Assembly: GCF_030376615.1 (NCBI RefSeq)
Contig: NZ_JARRAB010000004.1
Location: forward strand, 186,001 to 250,000
Origin: Pseudomonas sp. sp1636
GTDB lineage: Bacteria; Pseudomonadota; Gammaproteobacteria; Pseudomonadales; Pseudomonadaceae
DNA length: 64,000 bases
Reading direction: 5' to 3'
The position numbers and the translations under genes are program-made. Below the pieces are notes generated by a model. That model worked only from the letters and a program-made list of their open reading frames with translations. It was not told where the DNA came from and did not search any database. Each line of letters starts with the position of its first letter. Positions within the stretch are counted from its first letter, which is position 1. Positions 23,104-32,025 of the stretch are shown here, one piece after another.

Positions 23104-24612
23104 TCAGTGCGGATGGTGCTCGTGCATGTGCGCCAGCTGGCGCTCCAGCAGTGACGGATAAGGCTCCAGCAGGCGCTCCACGCAGCAGGCGCCTTCCGGG
23201 CTGGCGATGGTGCGAATGCGCGCGCGCTGACGTACCAGTGCATCATCACCCACGGCTCGCTCGAGCAGCAGCAGGTTGCGGCTGTGCTGGGACAGGGCCA
23301 GGGCATTCTGAGCCGTCTCGCTGAGCAACAGGTCGCCTTGGCTCAAGTCGAGCAAGTCTTCGCCCTGGGTCAGGCCCAGCTGCAGCTGCAGGGTGATGCC
23401 GCTGTCGGCGACTTCGATCTGCAAGGCATGGCCGAGCGCGCGCATCAATTCGCCGCAGCAGATGGCGTGGGTCAAGTAATCCTCGGCACTGTCCTGGCGA
23501 TGGAACAGTATCAGGCTGCTGCCGTCGTTGAGGGTGTGCAGTTCGCCCCGATAGAGGGCCGAGGCCTGGTTCAGGCAATCGCGATAGCGCTGCAGCAGAT
23601 CCAGCAGGCGCACCCGCGGCAAGCGGCGTAGCTGTTCTTGGGCGCCCAGTTGGATGGCCAGTACGGCGCTCTGCTGGGGGCCGCTGACCGTCAGCGTGGG
23701 AATCGCTGGCGAGTCATCGCGCAGCTCGGCGAAGGGGTCAGTATCGTGCGGTTGGCCGAGTGTGCGGTCATTGTCCGTCTGCTTGAGGTCGTCAAAGCGC
23801 TCGTCGTGCAGGTCGCGTACCTCGAAGGCCGGCTCATCGTCGTCGTCGTCGTCGCCGAAGTCGTGCTCATCGGCCTGTGCGTCGTGGAGGTCGTCAGGTT
23901 CTGCTTCGGGCTCTGGTTTTTCCGCTACCAGACGCATTTGCAGCTGCCGCGCCAGATCGCCGATTTCATCCTGGCGGCCGGCCCCGGGCGCCGGGTCGTC
24001 CGGGTCGCGTAACCAGATGCGCAGCTGCAGCAGTGGGGTGGAGATGTGGCGGCCCAGGCGCATGCTCAGGGACAATGCCAGTGCCAGCAGAATCAGGCTG
24101 AGGATGCCCATGCTCTGCAAGCTGATGGTCATCGGTTGCTGGAACTGACGCATATCCAGGCTGATGCGCAATTGACCGGCGATCACTTCCTGGAAGGCGA
24201 TGGGCACCGAATAGATGCCGTCGGTGTCGCCCAGCAGACCTTGCACGGGGCGTGAGCCGGATTCGGCGAGAATGCGATTGTCGACGCTGTAGATGACCGC
24301 ATGGGCCACCAGCGGATTTTTTACCAGGTCGTTGAGCAGGACATTGAGGCTGAGGCCATCATTGGATACCAGCGGCTCTTTGGCGGAGGCAGCCGTCTGC
24401 TCGATCAGGCTCTGACCGATGGCATTGGCCTGCTGCTCCATCGCATGCTTGAACTGCATGCCGATCACCCAGGCATAGATCACCAGTGCCAGAGCCACCA
24501 GTAGCAGGCTGTGGCTGGCAATGCGCAGGGCCAGGGGCACGCGGCGTTGGCGTAGCGCCTGGAACAGCAGCAGGAAGAAATTATCGGGCTTGACGGGGGC
24601 GGGCCGGTTCAC
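23104..24612 (-). CDS. AhpA/SMP-like membrane protein with cyclase-like C-terminal domain
   Basis: A 502-residue inner-membrane protein. Helices are at about 31-51 and 167-183, flanking a periplasmic SMP_2-like sensor region. A HAMP-like stretch (184-230) precedes a very acidic linker (233-302, including six consecutive Asp). Residues about 314-452 resemble a class III nucleotide cyclase domain (LLDLLQRYRDCLNQ, LNDGSSLILFHRQD) but lack the metal-binding aspartates, so it is probably inactive. The start is GTG at 24612. It is divergent from serB, as the SMP (YtjB) gene neighbours serB in enterics. Function unknown; the counterpart is PA4961 by recollection. Confidence 0.82.
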   Translation of the reverse strand: MNRPAPVKPDNFFLLLFQALRQRRVPLALRIASHSLLLVALALVIYAWVIGMQFKHAMEQQANAIGQSLIEQTAASAKEPLVSNDGLSLNVLLNDLVKNPLVAHAVIYSVDNRILAESGSRPVQGLLGDTDGIYSVPIAFQEVIAGQLRISLDMRQFQQPMTISLQSMGILSLILLALALSLSMRLGRHISTPLLQLRIWLRDPDDPAPGAGRQDEIGDLARQLQMRLVAEKPEPEAEPDDLHDAQADEHDFGDDDDDDEPAFEVRDLHDERFDDLKQTDNDRTLGQPHDTDPFAELRDDSPAIPTLTVSGPQQSAVLAIQLGAQEQLRRLPRVRLLDLLQRYRDCLNQASALYRGELHTLNDGSSLILFHRQDSAEDYLTHAICCGELMRALGHALQIEVADSGITLQLQLGLTQGEDLLDLSQGDLLLSETAQNALALSQHSRNLLLLERAVGDDALVRQRARIRTIASPEGACCVERLLEPYPSLLERQLAHMHEHHPH

Positions 24613-24786
24613 AGAGCTCGGCTCTTATCGACTATAGATGGCGCGCAGTATAGCGACCGCCCTGCATAGGGCAAAGCGCCGTGCATGCCCGGATGGCGGT
24701 GAAAATGGGTAGAATGTGCGGCTTTCGGCAAGCCTGCTCTGCTGCGGCAGGCGGTTGACCATTAATCAAGCCCCGGAGGGTGCGCC

Positions 24787-26001
24787 TTGCGCGAAATCGT
24801 CCTGATCAACATTACCGGCGAAGACCGTCCCGGTCTGACTGCCGCCATCACCGGCGTGCTGGCCCAAGGCGGGGTGAATATCCTCGATATCGGCCAGGCG
24901 GTGATCCACGACACCCTCTCGTTCGGCATTCTGGTGGAGATTCCACCGACCGAGCAGGGCTCGTCGGTGCTCAAGGATCTGCTGTTCACCGCCTACAAGC
25001 TCGACCAACAGGTGCGCTTCACCCCGGTGGCGGCGGCAGATTACCAGCAGTGGGTCGGCGGCCAGGGCAAGGCGCGGCATATCGTGACCCTGTTGACCCG
25101 CAAGGTGACCGCCGAGCAATTGCAGCGGGTCAGCGCTATTACCGCCAAGTACGACCTGAACATCGACCATATCGATCGTCTGTCCGGGCGCATGCCGCTG
25201 GATATGCCGGCCGAGCAGGGCAAGGGCTGCATCGAATTTTCCGTACGCGGCGAGCCCGCCGATCAGGCGGCCTTGCGTGCCGAGTTTCTCAGCGTGGCGC
25301 AGGAGCTCAACGTCGATATCGCTTTCCAGCGTGACTCGCTGTTTCGCCGTAATCGCCGCCTGGCGGTGTTCGACATGGACTCGACACTGATCGAGGCCGA
25401 GGTGATCGACGAGTTGGCCAAGGCTGCCGGGGTCGGCGAACAGGTTTCGGCGATTACCGAACGGGCCATGCGCGGCGAGCTGGATTTTGCCGCCAGCTTC
25501 AGGGAGCGTCTGGCGCTGCTCAAGGGCCTGCCGGAAAGCGTGTTGAGTGAGGTCGGTGCCTCGTTACGCCTGACCGAAGGGGCCGAGACGCTGTTCAGCG
25601 AGTTGCGGCGGCTCGGCTACAAGACCGCGATCCTGTCGGGCGGCTTCAGCTATTTCGCCAGGCAACTGCAGGTCAAGCTGGGCATCGACTACGTCTTCGC
25701 CAACGAACTGCAGATCGTCGACGGCCTGGTCACCGGTGTCGCCGTCGAACCGATCGTCGACGCCCAACGCAAGGCCGACCTGCTGCGCGAGCTGGCAGAG
25801 AAAGAAGGTTTGCGCCTGGAACAGACCATCGCCGTCGGCGATGGTGCCAACGACCTGCCGATGCTGGCCATCGCCGGCCTGGGCGTGGCCTTCCGCGCCA
25901 AGCCGCTGGTCAAGCAGTCGGCCAAACAGGCGATCTCGACCCTGGGCCTGGACGGCATCCTCTATCTGCTCGGTTTCCGCGATCGCGACGGCCTGGAGTA
26001 A
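24787..26001 (+). CDS. serB: phosphoserine phosphatase
   Basis: Final step of serine biosynthesis: hydrolysis of O-phospho-L-serine. The 404-residue form has two N-terminal ACT-like regulatory domains (about 1-180) and a HAD phosphatase domain with DMDST at 196-200 (nucleophile Asp196), a SGGFSYF segment near 291 and GDGANDLPML near 358. It starts with TTG at 24787 after CCGGAGGG, at good spacing. A TAGAAT -10-like box at 24710-24715 probably drives it. It ends at a strong hairpin shared with fimX. Confidence 0.96.
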   Translation: MREIVLINITGEDRPGLTAAITGVLAQGGVNILDIGQAVIHDTLSFGILVEIPPTEQGSSVLKDLLFTAYKLDQQVRFTPVAAADYQQWVGGQGKARHIVTLLTRKVTAEQLQRVSAITAKYDLNIDHIDRLSGRMPLDMPAEQGKGCIEFSVRGEPADQAALRAEFLSVAQELNVDIAFQRDSLFRRNRRLAVFDMDSTLIEAEVIDELAKAAGVGEQVSAITERAMRGELDFAASFRERLALLKGLPESVLSEVGASLRLTEGAETLFSELRRLGYKTAILSGGFSYFARQLQVKLGIDYVFANELQIVDGLVTGVAVEPIVDAQRKADLLRELAEKEGLRLEQTIAVGDGANDLPMLAIAGLGVAFRAKPLVKQSAKQAISTLGLDGILYLLGFRDRDGLE

Positions 26002-26017
26002 CCGCCCGGCCATGGAC

Positions 26018-26041
26018 AAGCCGCCCTCGGGCGGCTTTTTC
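26018..26041. terminator. intrinsic terminator between convergent serB and fimX
   Basis: 9-bp stem AAGCCGCCC/GGGCGGCTT with a two-base loop and a T run, 16 bases after the serB stop. The fimX stop lies 14 bases beyond it on the other strand, and the A residues on its left could give a weaker reverse terminator. Confidence 0.88.
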
Positions 26042-26054
26042 GTTGCGCTGGCAG

Positions 26055-28124
26055 CTACTCGTCGCCCGCGGAGAAGTCGTAGTCCATCGACTGGCTGGGG
26101 CCTTGCAGGTAGTAACCCTGGATGTAATTGACCCCGGCCTGCCAGAGCGTGGCCAGTACGCTGGCGCTCTCGATAAAAGGCACTATGGTCAACTTGGCCT
26201 GGGCGTGCAGGCTGGCCAGCAGGGTTTTCAGGGCTTCCTGGCTGTCTGGCGTGGACAGATCCTGGGAGAAGGAACCGTCGATTTTGACAAAATCGACGTG
26301 CAGGTGCTTGAGGGTGTTGAAGGGGTTGATTGCGCAGCCGAACTGGCTGAGTGCCACCTTGCAGTGCAGTTCGTGCAAACCCTGGGTCAGTGCCTTGGCC
26401 TGCTTGAGGTAGGCGATGGCGTCCGGTTCGCTGAGTTGGAAGACCAGTGCGTCCGAGGGTAGGCGCGCGGCTTTCAAGGCGACGCTGAGCCACGGCAGCA
26501 GGGTTTGATCCTGCAGGCTGGCGCTCGACAGGTGGATGAACAGGTGGGTGTTGTGGCCCTTGTTGCGGTGGTTGGCGAGCAACTTGACCGAGTTGAGGAT
26601 CACCCAGCGGTCGATTTTCTCGCCCAGACCGCACTCTTTGGCAGCGTTGAGAAAATCACGCGGTGGAACCTCTTCGCCTTGCGGGTTAAGCAGGCGCAAC
26701 AACACTTCGTAGTATTCATGGCTGTCGCCGCGCAAGCTGATGACTGGCTGGAACAGCAGGCGGAAGCTGTTGTGCTCCAATGCCTGCTGCACCATGGCGA
26801 TCATGTCGCCGCGGTTGGCCGCTGCGGCCCGTTCATCGCCAGGGTTGAACAGCTTCAGCGCGTTGCCCTGGTTCAGTTCGTCGGCGCAGCGCTGGGCGCG
26901 GTCGACCACTTCCTGGGCTTTCGGGGTTTTTTCGTTGAGGCCGGCGACGCCAATCGACAGGGTGCTCTGTGCCGTGCGGCCGTTGACATCGAACAGGTTG
27001 CCTTCGACCTTTTTCAGCAGGCTGGCCAGGCCGGCTTCGGTTTGCTCCGGCGTCTTGCCGGGCTGCAGGACGGTGAAGACGTCATCGCCAAAACGCGCCA
27101 GTTGCACCTCTGGGGTGAAGTGGCCGCGCAGCAGGTTGGCCAGGTCGGTGAGGAGCAGGTCGATGCCGGCCAGGCCGACGTCGGCCAGCAGGCTGGCATA
27201 GCGGTCGAGGCGGATATAGGCCAGGCTGGCCGGCTGGCCGGCATTCACTGCGCGCTCGGCGGCGGCATCCATCAGGCCGAGGAAATAGTTGCGGTTGTAC
27301 AGGCCGGTCACCAGATCCTGGCTGCTGATTTCGCGCAGCTTCTCTTCCAGCTCGGCATTGCCGCTTTCCGCGTGGATCACCACCTGGATGCAGGGCTCGC
27401 CATCGTAGTTGGCCGGCGAGAAGCTCATGCGCGCCGGGAAGGTCTGGCCGCAGGCCTGGACGCCGGAGCAGGCCAGTTCGGCGTTGCCTTCGGCGCTCTG
27501 GTAGTTTTTCAGGAAGTCTTTGAAGTCGCTTTGGTCGGCGCTGGCGATCAGGTCGATCATCGGCATGCCTTCCAGCTCATCGGCATCTTGATACGCGAAG
27601 AGTTCGAGGTAGGCGCGGTTGGCATAGATGTGCATGCCGTCATGCACGTAGGTGATGGCATCGACCGAGCTGTCGAGCAGTAACTGGCAACGCTTTTCCG
27701 TTTCGCGCAGGGCTACTTCGGCGGCGCGCCGGGCGCGGCGTTCTTCGAGGTTGGCCAGCTCGCGTTTGGCCACCAGCACCAGGCGCTCGTCTTCGCCTTG
27801 CGGCAGCGCGTCCTGGGCGCCTAGCGCCAAGGCTTCGGTGATGCTGTCGGAGTCATTGTCGGCGAGTAGCTGGATGACTGGAATATCTTTCGCCTGGCGG
27901 CGAATCGCGTTGATCGCTTCGCCCGGGTCGAGTTGTTCGCTGCTGGGCGCGCAGATCAACAGATCCCAGCTCTGCTGCAGGGTCTCGGTCAGGTCGGCGC
28001 TGGAGGTCAGGCGATGTACGCGCGTGGCGCGACCGGCGTTACGGAACAGGCTGACGAGACGCTCGGCCTCGTTCTGCGAGTCTTCGAGAATCAGCAGTCG
28101 AATGGTTTTTTTTTCGATGGCCAT
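26055..28124 (-). CDS. fimX: FimX-like c-di-GMP receptor of twitching motility
   Basis: A 689-residue protein matching P. aeruginosa FimX in length and domain order: REC-like (about 8-125, phospho-acceptor site not canonical), PAS (about 140-255), degenerate GGDEF (GDDVF at 346-350 instead of GGDEF) and degenerate EAL (EVL at 473-475 instead of EAL). FimX binds c-di-GMP through its EAL domain and localises type IV pilus assembly at the pole. Loss of both catalytic motifs fits a receptor, not an enzyme. The ATG at 28124 gives the familiar MAIEKKTIRLLI start; a TTG four codons upstream is possible. It lies 63 bases after the PilZ-like gene on the same strand. Confidence 0.92.
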   Translation of the reverse strand: MAIEKKTIRLLILEDSQNEAERLVSLFRNAGRATRVHRLTSSADLTETLQQSWDLLICAPSSEQLDPGEAINAIRRQAKDIPVIQLLADNDSDSITEALALGAQDALPQGEDERLVLVAKRELANLEERRARRAAEVALRETEKRCQLLLDSSVDAITYVHDGMHIYANRAYLELFAYQDADELEGMPMIDLIASADQSDFKDFLKNYQSAEGNAELACSGVQACGQTFPARMSFSPANYDGEPCIQVVIHAESGNAELEEKLREISSQDLVTGLYNRNYFLGLMDAAAERAVNAGQPASLAYIRLDRYASLLADVGLAGIDLLLTDLANLLRGHFTPEVQLARFGDDVFTVLQPGKTPEQTEAGLASLLKKVEGNLFDVNGRTAQSTLSIGVAGLNEKTPKAQEVVDRAQRCADELNQGNALKLFNPGDERAAAANRGDMIAMVQQALEHNSFRLLFQPVISLRGDSHEYYEVLLRLLNPQGEEVPPRDFLNAAKECGLGEKIDRWVILNSVKLLANHRNKGHNTHLFIHLSSASLQDQTLLPWLSVALKAARLPSDALVFQLSEPDAIAYLKQAKALTQGLHELHCKVALSQFGCAINPFNTLKHLHVDFVKIDGSFSQDLSTPDSQEALKTLLASLHAQAKLTIVPFIESASVLATLWQAGVNYIQGYYLQGPSQSMDYDFSAGDE

Positions 28125-28187
28125 ATCAGGAGTCAAATCTGCGGCAAACGGGCGCGAAAATGCGACGAAAGTTGATGTGTCGGCAAT

Positions 28188-29993
28188 CTACAGCGACTTC
28201 CATAGCGAGTCAAAGTCTTCCTCCCCGCTTGTGTTTTGACTGCCTTGGGCTGTGACGGACTTCCCTGGATCGCTGGGTTTCGGTTCGGTACTGCGGTATT
28301 CGAACTGGTTGAAGCTGCCGGTGCTGGTTTGGCGGCGACTGAGCACGGCGCGGCGTTCTGCTCCGTTGATGTTGATCATCACTTTGTTGCCTTCCTGGAA
28401 GGGCAGGCGTGGTGTGAGCAGGGTGGCAGGGCGGGAGATGGCGCTGATTTCCGGCAGCAGCAGTGTGCGCAGATATTGACTGTGGTGTTCGGCCTTGCGC
28501 AGCAGTTGCAGGCCGCAGGCTTGGGCATGCGGGGCGATCAGTTCGATGCCCATCTGGGTTCCGCCGCCGCGTACCTGACGAATCCAGCGCACCACTGCAA
28601 TGCTCCAGCTTTGTTCGGGCGAATCCTGCACGCCGAGCAGTTCGCCGGCTTGCAGTTGGCTAGGCACCTCTTTTGGCCAGGACAGGCAATAACCCCCTGG
28701 GCTGTGGTTGATGATCGGCAAGGCGAAGGTCGGGTAGCTTTCGCTACCGGCGGGCTCTGTTTGCGTATCCTGATCCGTGGGTTTGCGGTACTCGATTTCC
28801 TCGAAGGGCAGGCCATTTTCCCAGTTATTGGCCTTCTGGGCGTCGAAGGCGTTTGACCAGACATCCGGGGTGCCGGTCTCGGCTTTGAATACCGCCGTTT
28901 TGGTTTCCGCCGGAAGTTGCAGGATTTCGTTGAAGGGGCGCTTGCCGGCCAGGAAAAAGTGCACAGCGCTCATGCCGATGCACAGGGCCAGGGTGCCCTG
29001 GCCGTGGGTGCGGTTGAAGCTCCGTTCGGCGATGTCGCCCCAGGCGGCGCTCAGGTGTTGCAGCATATCCAGGCTGAACCCCTCGGGTACCAGCAGGCGC
29101 GATTTGCCGGTGTTTTCCGCAGGCAGCAGCAGGTGCTCCTGGATCGCCTCCACCAGAGGGCGTGGGTCGATGCCCAGTGCGTTATGCCGCTCTTTGTCCT
29201 GAAACAGCGAGGAGTAGCGCGGCGGGCCGTCCACTTGCGGGGCTACCGCAAACAGACTCGAGGACGCCTCGCCGGCTTGCAGTCTGACCAGTGCGCTCCA
29301 GGGTTCAAGGACTTCGGCGAGGCGCGCGATAGTATTCTGGCGCATCTGGTTGCAGCGGGCGCAGCCGAGCAGCAGGGCGACCACATAGCTCTGCTCGGTG
29401 CTCAGGCCTTGAGTGTGGCGGGCCAGTGGGTCGCGGATGGCGAGCTTGTGCAGGCGGCGCTCACTGGCGATCTGATAGAGCTGGTGCAGTTCCAGCCAGA
29501 GGCCTTCGGGCACGGGGCAATATAATTGGCTGGCGCGAATCAGCGGGCCGCACAAGCTATGGGTCGCGCGCTGCAGGGCGACGCTCAGCAGCGTGTTGTG
29601 CTCGCGATTACTTGGTGCGGCCAGGCTGGCAATGATCAGCTTATAACCGACGGCCAGGTGGTTCTGCAGGGCCTGGCAGAGATTGGCGACTTTGCGTGGG
29701 CGTTCATCGAGGACAATCGCCTGGTTGAGGAAGTGCCGCTCGAGGTGTTGGCAGACGAAGTAAACCTCCGGACGCAGTAACTCCAGCAAATGCAGGCGAT
29801 TGTCCGCCGGGGTGCGCAACTGGTTGAGCTCGACCAGGGCCTGGTAAAGCTGGCGGGCGGTTTCGCCGATATTGGCTTTCGGCAGCCCCGCGATCCAGCG
29901 CTTGAGGTCGCGCGGGCTGGCATCGCAAAAAGACAGGATCGGCTTGTGCGGTGTCGGAACGCGGAGCAGTAGGTGGGGACTCTGTTTATCCAT
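28188..29993 (-). CDS. PA4958-like protein with non-canonical PilZ-like C-terminal domain
   Basis: A 601-residue cytoplasmic protein. The first 350 residues are helical, with a cysteine cluster (CARCNQM near 211) and no motif I recognise. Residues about 425-500 resemble a PilZ domain: NHSPGG at 429-434 matches the [D/N]xSxxG motif, followed by LQAGELLGV, WSIAVVRWIR and GIEL in the right order. The upstream RxxxR motif needed for canonical c-di-GMP binding is not evident. It is directly upstream of fimX on the same strand, so a role in the same pilus or c-di-GMP pathway is likely but unproven. Confidence 0.8.
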   Translation of the reverse strand: MDKQSPHLLLRVPTPHKPILSFCDASPRDLKRWIAGLPKANIGETARQLYQALVELNQLRTPADNRLHLLELLRPEVYFVCQHLERHFLNQAIVLDERPRKVANLCQALQNHLAVGYKLIIASLAAPSNREHNTLLSVALQRATHSLCGPLIRASQLYCPVPEGLWLELHQLYQIASERRLHKLAIRDPLARHTQGLSTEQSYVVALLLGCARCNQMRQNTIARLAEVLEPWSALVRLQAGEASSSLFAVAPQVDGPPRYSSLFQDKERHNALGIDPRPLVEAIQEHLLLPAENTGKSRLLVPEGFSLDMLQHLSAAWGDIAERSFNRTHGQGTLALCIGMSAVHFFLAGKRPFNEILQLPAETKTAVFKAETGTPDVWSNAFDAQKANNWENGLPFEEIEYRKPTDQDTQTEPAGSESYPTFALPIINHSPGGYCLSWPKEVPSQLQAGELLGVQDSPEQSWSIAVVRWIRQVRGGGTQMGIELIAPHAQACGLQLLRKAEHHSQYLRTLLLPEISAISRPATLLTPRLPFQEGNKVMININGAERRAVLSRRQTSTGSFNQFEYRSTEPKPSDPGKSVTAQGSQNTSGEEDFDSLWKSL

Positions 29994-30248
29994 CTAGCTT
30001 GGATACTCCAATGCCCAGAGGTCAGGCGAGCGGCTTTCCCAATCAATAATGCTGCGAACTTTAACAGTATCTCGCCGCCGCCGCAGCCGTGCATCGAGCG
30101 GGCCGGCGGCTGGCGCGCAGAGGCCATGCTGGGCCCTGCCAGGCCGGTGCGCGGCCACCCTTGAACTGGCGGAAATCGGCACGTCCGCGATTATGGCGAC
30201 TGGGGTGCGGGGCGTTCGGGCTTGGCGCAACGCTGCGGGTATTTGGCC

Positions 30249-31112
30249 TCAGCCGACCTGGCCGTTGCCGATGCCTTGCCCCATCCGCACGCTGCTGTTG
30301 GCGCTCAGCGTTGCGGCCCAGCGAACCTGCTCCGGGCCGAACAAGACGATGGCCGTCGAACCCAACTTGAAGCGACCCAGCTCCGCCCCCTTGTCCAGGA
30401 CGATAGGCGCGCGCGCCGCCGCGTCATAGCGGACGCTTTTCAGCTGGCGCTTGGGCGGCGTGACCAGGCCGGCCCAGACGGTTTCGATCGAGGCGACGAT
30501 CATGGCGCCGACCAGTACCACGGCCATGGGGCCGCGCTCGGTATCGAACAGGCAGACGACCCGCTCATTGCGGGCGAACAGTTCAGGGACGTTTTCCGCG
30601 GTGCTCTGGTTGACCGAGAACAGCCGGCCCGGCACGTAGACCATTTCCTTGAGGGTGCCGGCCAGCGGCATGTGCACGCGGTGGTAGTCCTTGGGCGACA
30701 GGTAAATGGTCGCGAATTCTCCGCCCATGAACGGGCTGGCGCGTTCACTGTCGCCGCCGAGCAGTTCGAGCACGCTGAAGCTGTGGCCCTTGGCCTGGAA
30801 TATGCGGCCGTGCTCGATCTGACCCAGTTGGCTGACGGCGCCGTCGGCCGGGCTGAGGATCGCGTCGGGGGTGGTGTCGAGCGGGCGTGCCCCCTCTTTC
30901 AGGGCGCGGGTGAAGAACGCATTGAAGTGCTCGAAAGCGCTCGGGTCTTCGATCTGCGCCTCGCTCATGTCGACCCGATATTGCTTGATGAACCAGCTGA
31001 TCAGGCGATTCTTGAACCAGCCGGAGCGGCATTCGGCTGCGCCGCCGATCAGGCGCGACAGCAGGTGATGCGGCAGCAGGTACTGGCTGAGGATGAATAG
31101 GCGTTGTTTCAT
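30249..31112 (-). CDS. psd: phosphatidylserine decarboxylase proenzyme
   Basis: Makes phosphatidylethanolamine from phosphatidylserine at the inner membrane. The 287-residue proenzyme self-cleaves at the LGST motif (250-253), where Ser252 becomes the pyruvoyl group. The partner residues Asp90 (SPADG) and His147 (YHRVHMP) are present. The ATG at 31112 follows GAAGGAA; the frame is open far upstream only because it runs antisense through rhdA's codons. The 255 bases between its stop and the PA4958-like gene hold no gene I can support. Confidence 0.97.
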   Translation of the reverse strand: MKQRLFILSQYLLPHHLLSRLIGGAAECRSGWFKNRLISWFIKQYRVDMSEAQIEDPSAFEHFNAFFTRALKEGARPLDTTPDAILSPADGAVSQLGQIEHGRIFQAKGHSFSVLELLGGDSERASPFMGGEFATIYLSPKDYHRVHMPLAGTLKEMVYVPGRLFSVNQSTAENVPELFARNERVVCLFDTERGPMAVVLVGAMIVASIETVWAGLVTPPKRQLKSVRYDAAARAPIVLDKGAELGRFKLGSTAIVLFGPEQVRWAATLSANSSVRMGQGIGNGQVG

Positions 31113-31161
31113 GGGCGTTCCTTCAGGATTCGATAGCGTTCGGGCGGCAATGATGCATTGT

Positions 31162-31977
31162 TCAGCGTTCGACTGGGGTGTCGGGATGGTTGCCCCACTC
31201 GCCCCAGGAGCCGGCGTAGGCCTTGACCCGCGGATAGCCGAGCGCCTTGGCCACCAGGTAGGTGAAGCCGGAGCGGTGGTGAGTCTGGCAGTGGGTGATG
31301 ATTTCCTTGTCCGGGCTGATGCCGAGGCCGGCGAGCAGCGCGGGCATGTCCTGGCGAATGCGCAAGGCCCGGGCCGGATCCATGCCGGCCGTCCACTCGA
31401 GGTTGACCGCGCCAGGGATGTGCCCGGCTTTTGCGGCCAAGGCCTTTTCGCCGCGGTACTCGGCGGGCGAGCGGGCATCCCAGATCGCCAGGTCGGCGGC
31501 GCCCAGGCGGCCTTGCAGGTATTCGCGGCTGGCTGTTGGGCGCTCGTCGAGCGTCAGCTTGAGCGTGCCGGTGCACACTGCGGGCTGTTCCGTGCTCAGC
31601 GGGCGCTCCTCGGCCAGCCAGGCCTGCAGGCCGCCGTCGAGGTAGTGGTAATGGGTGTGGCCGATCACGTCCAGCAGCCAGATGAACCGCCCGGCCCAGC
31701 CGCCGCCTTCGTCGTCGTAGACCGCGTAGACGGCGTCCGGGTTATGCCCCAGTTCGGCGAATAGCTGTTCGAGTTGCGCCAGTTCCGGCAGCAGGCCGGG
31801 TGCCGGGGGCTGGCCCAGTTGGGTGCGTTTGGGGTCGACGAAGCGCGCGCCGGGAATATGCCCGGCGGCATAGCGGGCGTTACTGCTCAGGTCGACCAGG
31901 ATCAGTTCGGCGGCTTCCAGGCGCTCAGCCAGTTCGGCCGCTTCGATAACCAATGGCAACGCAGCGAAGGCAGTCAT
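31162..31977 (-). CDS. rhdA: thiosulfate sulfurtransferase (rhodanese)
   Basis: Transfers sulfane sulfur from thiosulfate to cyanide or other thiophiles, a cyanide-detoxifying role in cyanogenic pseudomonads. The 271-residue protein has two tandem rhodanese domains. The active loop is CQTHHR with Cys230, identical to the Azotobacter vinelandii and P. aeruginosa RhdA loop as I recall. The ATG at 31977 is six bases after AAGAGG; a start five codons upstream has no site. It is followed by psd on the same strand after a 49-base gap. Confidence 0.95.
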   Translation of the reverse strand: MTAFAALPLVIEAAELAERLEAAELILVDLSSNARYAAGHIPGARFVDPKRTQLGQPPAPGLLPELAQLEQLFAELGHNPDAVYAVYDDEGGGWAGRFIWLLDVIGHTHYHYLDGGLQAWLAEERPLSTEQPAVCTGTLKLTLDERPTASREYLQGRLGAADLAIWDARSPAEYRGEKALAAKAGHIPGAVNLEWTAGMDPARALRIRQDMPALLAGLGISPDKEIITHCQTHHRSGFTYLVAKALGYPRVKAYAGSWGEWGNHPDTPVER

Positions 31978-32025
31978 GCCGGGCCTCTTCATGAGTGGAG
32001 AAAGGGACGGATTGTAACGGAAAGC

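Noticed and set aside
22860..23306. Small open frames in the gap between the lipoprotein and AhpA-like genes
   Set aside because: No ribosome site, atypical composition, overlap with the AhpA-like gene on one side, no family resemblance.
29994..30248. Possible small gene between psd and the PilZ-like gene
   Set aside because: The open frames there are Arg/Ala/Pro-rich, lack ribosome sites and look like non-coding GC-rich DNA.
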